DNA of 5,845 nt from a bacterium (lineage in GTDB: Bacteria > UBA9089 > JASEGY01): positions 1 to 5,845 of the forward strand of contig JASEGY010000245.1 of assembly GCA_030019105.1 (NCBI GenBank). Reading direction: 5' to 3'. The notes beneath the pieces were generated by a model, which saw only the letters and a list, made by a program, of their open reading frames with translations, did no database searches and was not told the DNA's origin. The position numbers and the translations under genes were made by a program. Below are positions 5,814-5,845 of this stretch, in pieces; position 1 is the stretch's first letter, and each line of letters starts with the position of its first letter.

Positions 5814-5845
5814 TATAGCTCTTAAGATAAATATTTTGGGGTAAG
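5814..5845. repeat. Outer flanking inverted repeat, right copy (32 bp)
   Basis: The block is a perfect reverse complement of 21-52, running to the last base of the window. The true repeat may extend further right. Its end coinciding with the sequence end suggests an assembly break at a repeat, or the natural end of the unit. Confidence 0.9.

Overview
This is a bacterial window with moderate to slightly AT-rich composition and no RNA genes, transposase or CRISPR array. It most resembles a contig from an uncultivated candidate-phylum bacterium (Omnitrophota, Planctomycetota and similar groups would fit). That guess rests on a BatA-type von Willebrand factor A (VWA) membrane protein, an isolated 'four helix bundle suffix' domain and abundant heptamer intergenic repeats. 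The phylum cannot be fixed from the sequence alone.

All three genes lie on the minus strand. Reading in transcription order from the right: a 717-aa membrane-anchored BatA/VWA protein (5617 to 3464) starts from a consensus-perfect sigma70-type promoter so close to its ATG that the mRNA should be nearly leaderless. Its stop codon overlaps the ATG of a 71-aa gene (3471 to 3256), which has a strong Shine-Dalgarno and encodes little more than a repeat linker plus a four-helix-bundle suffix domain without its usual N-terminal bundle. A repeat-packed gap of about 260 bp follows. Then comes a 960-aa cytoplasmic protein (2997 to 115). Its N-terminal ~400 residues align by eye to class II fructose-1,6-bisphosphatase (GlpX), but several metal-ligand positions are replaced. 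Its C-terminal ~520 residues are helical and partly tetratricopeptide-repeat (TPR)-like. I know of no pathway linking the genes.

The window is framed by two inverted blocks in the same nested order: a perfect 32-bp block at the outer edges (21-52 and 5814-5845) and a perfect 18-bp block inside (83-100 and 5731-5748). The sequence between the blocks differs on the two sides. The gene set is therefore enclosed by copies of one repeat family. It could be a cassette or mobile unit, or two copies of a dispersed repeat that also limits the assembly.

Repeats are unusually dense and appear sorted by period. Intergenic arrays have a 7-bp period with different consensus words. Repeats inside genes have 9-bp or 18-bp periods that keep the reading frame. 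The most unusual items are the GlpX-like probable pseudoenzyme fused to a helical/TPR region, the leaderless perfect promoter, the detached suffix domain and the nested inverted flanks.
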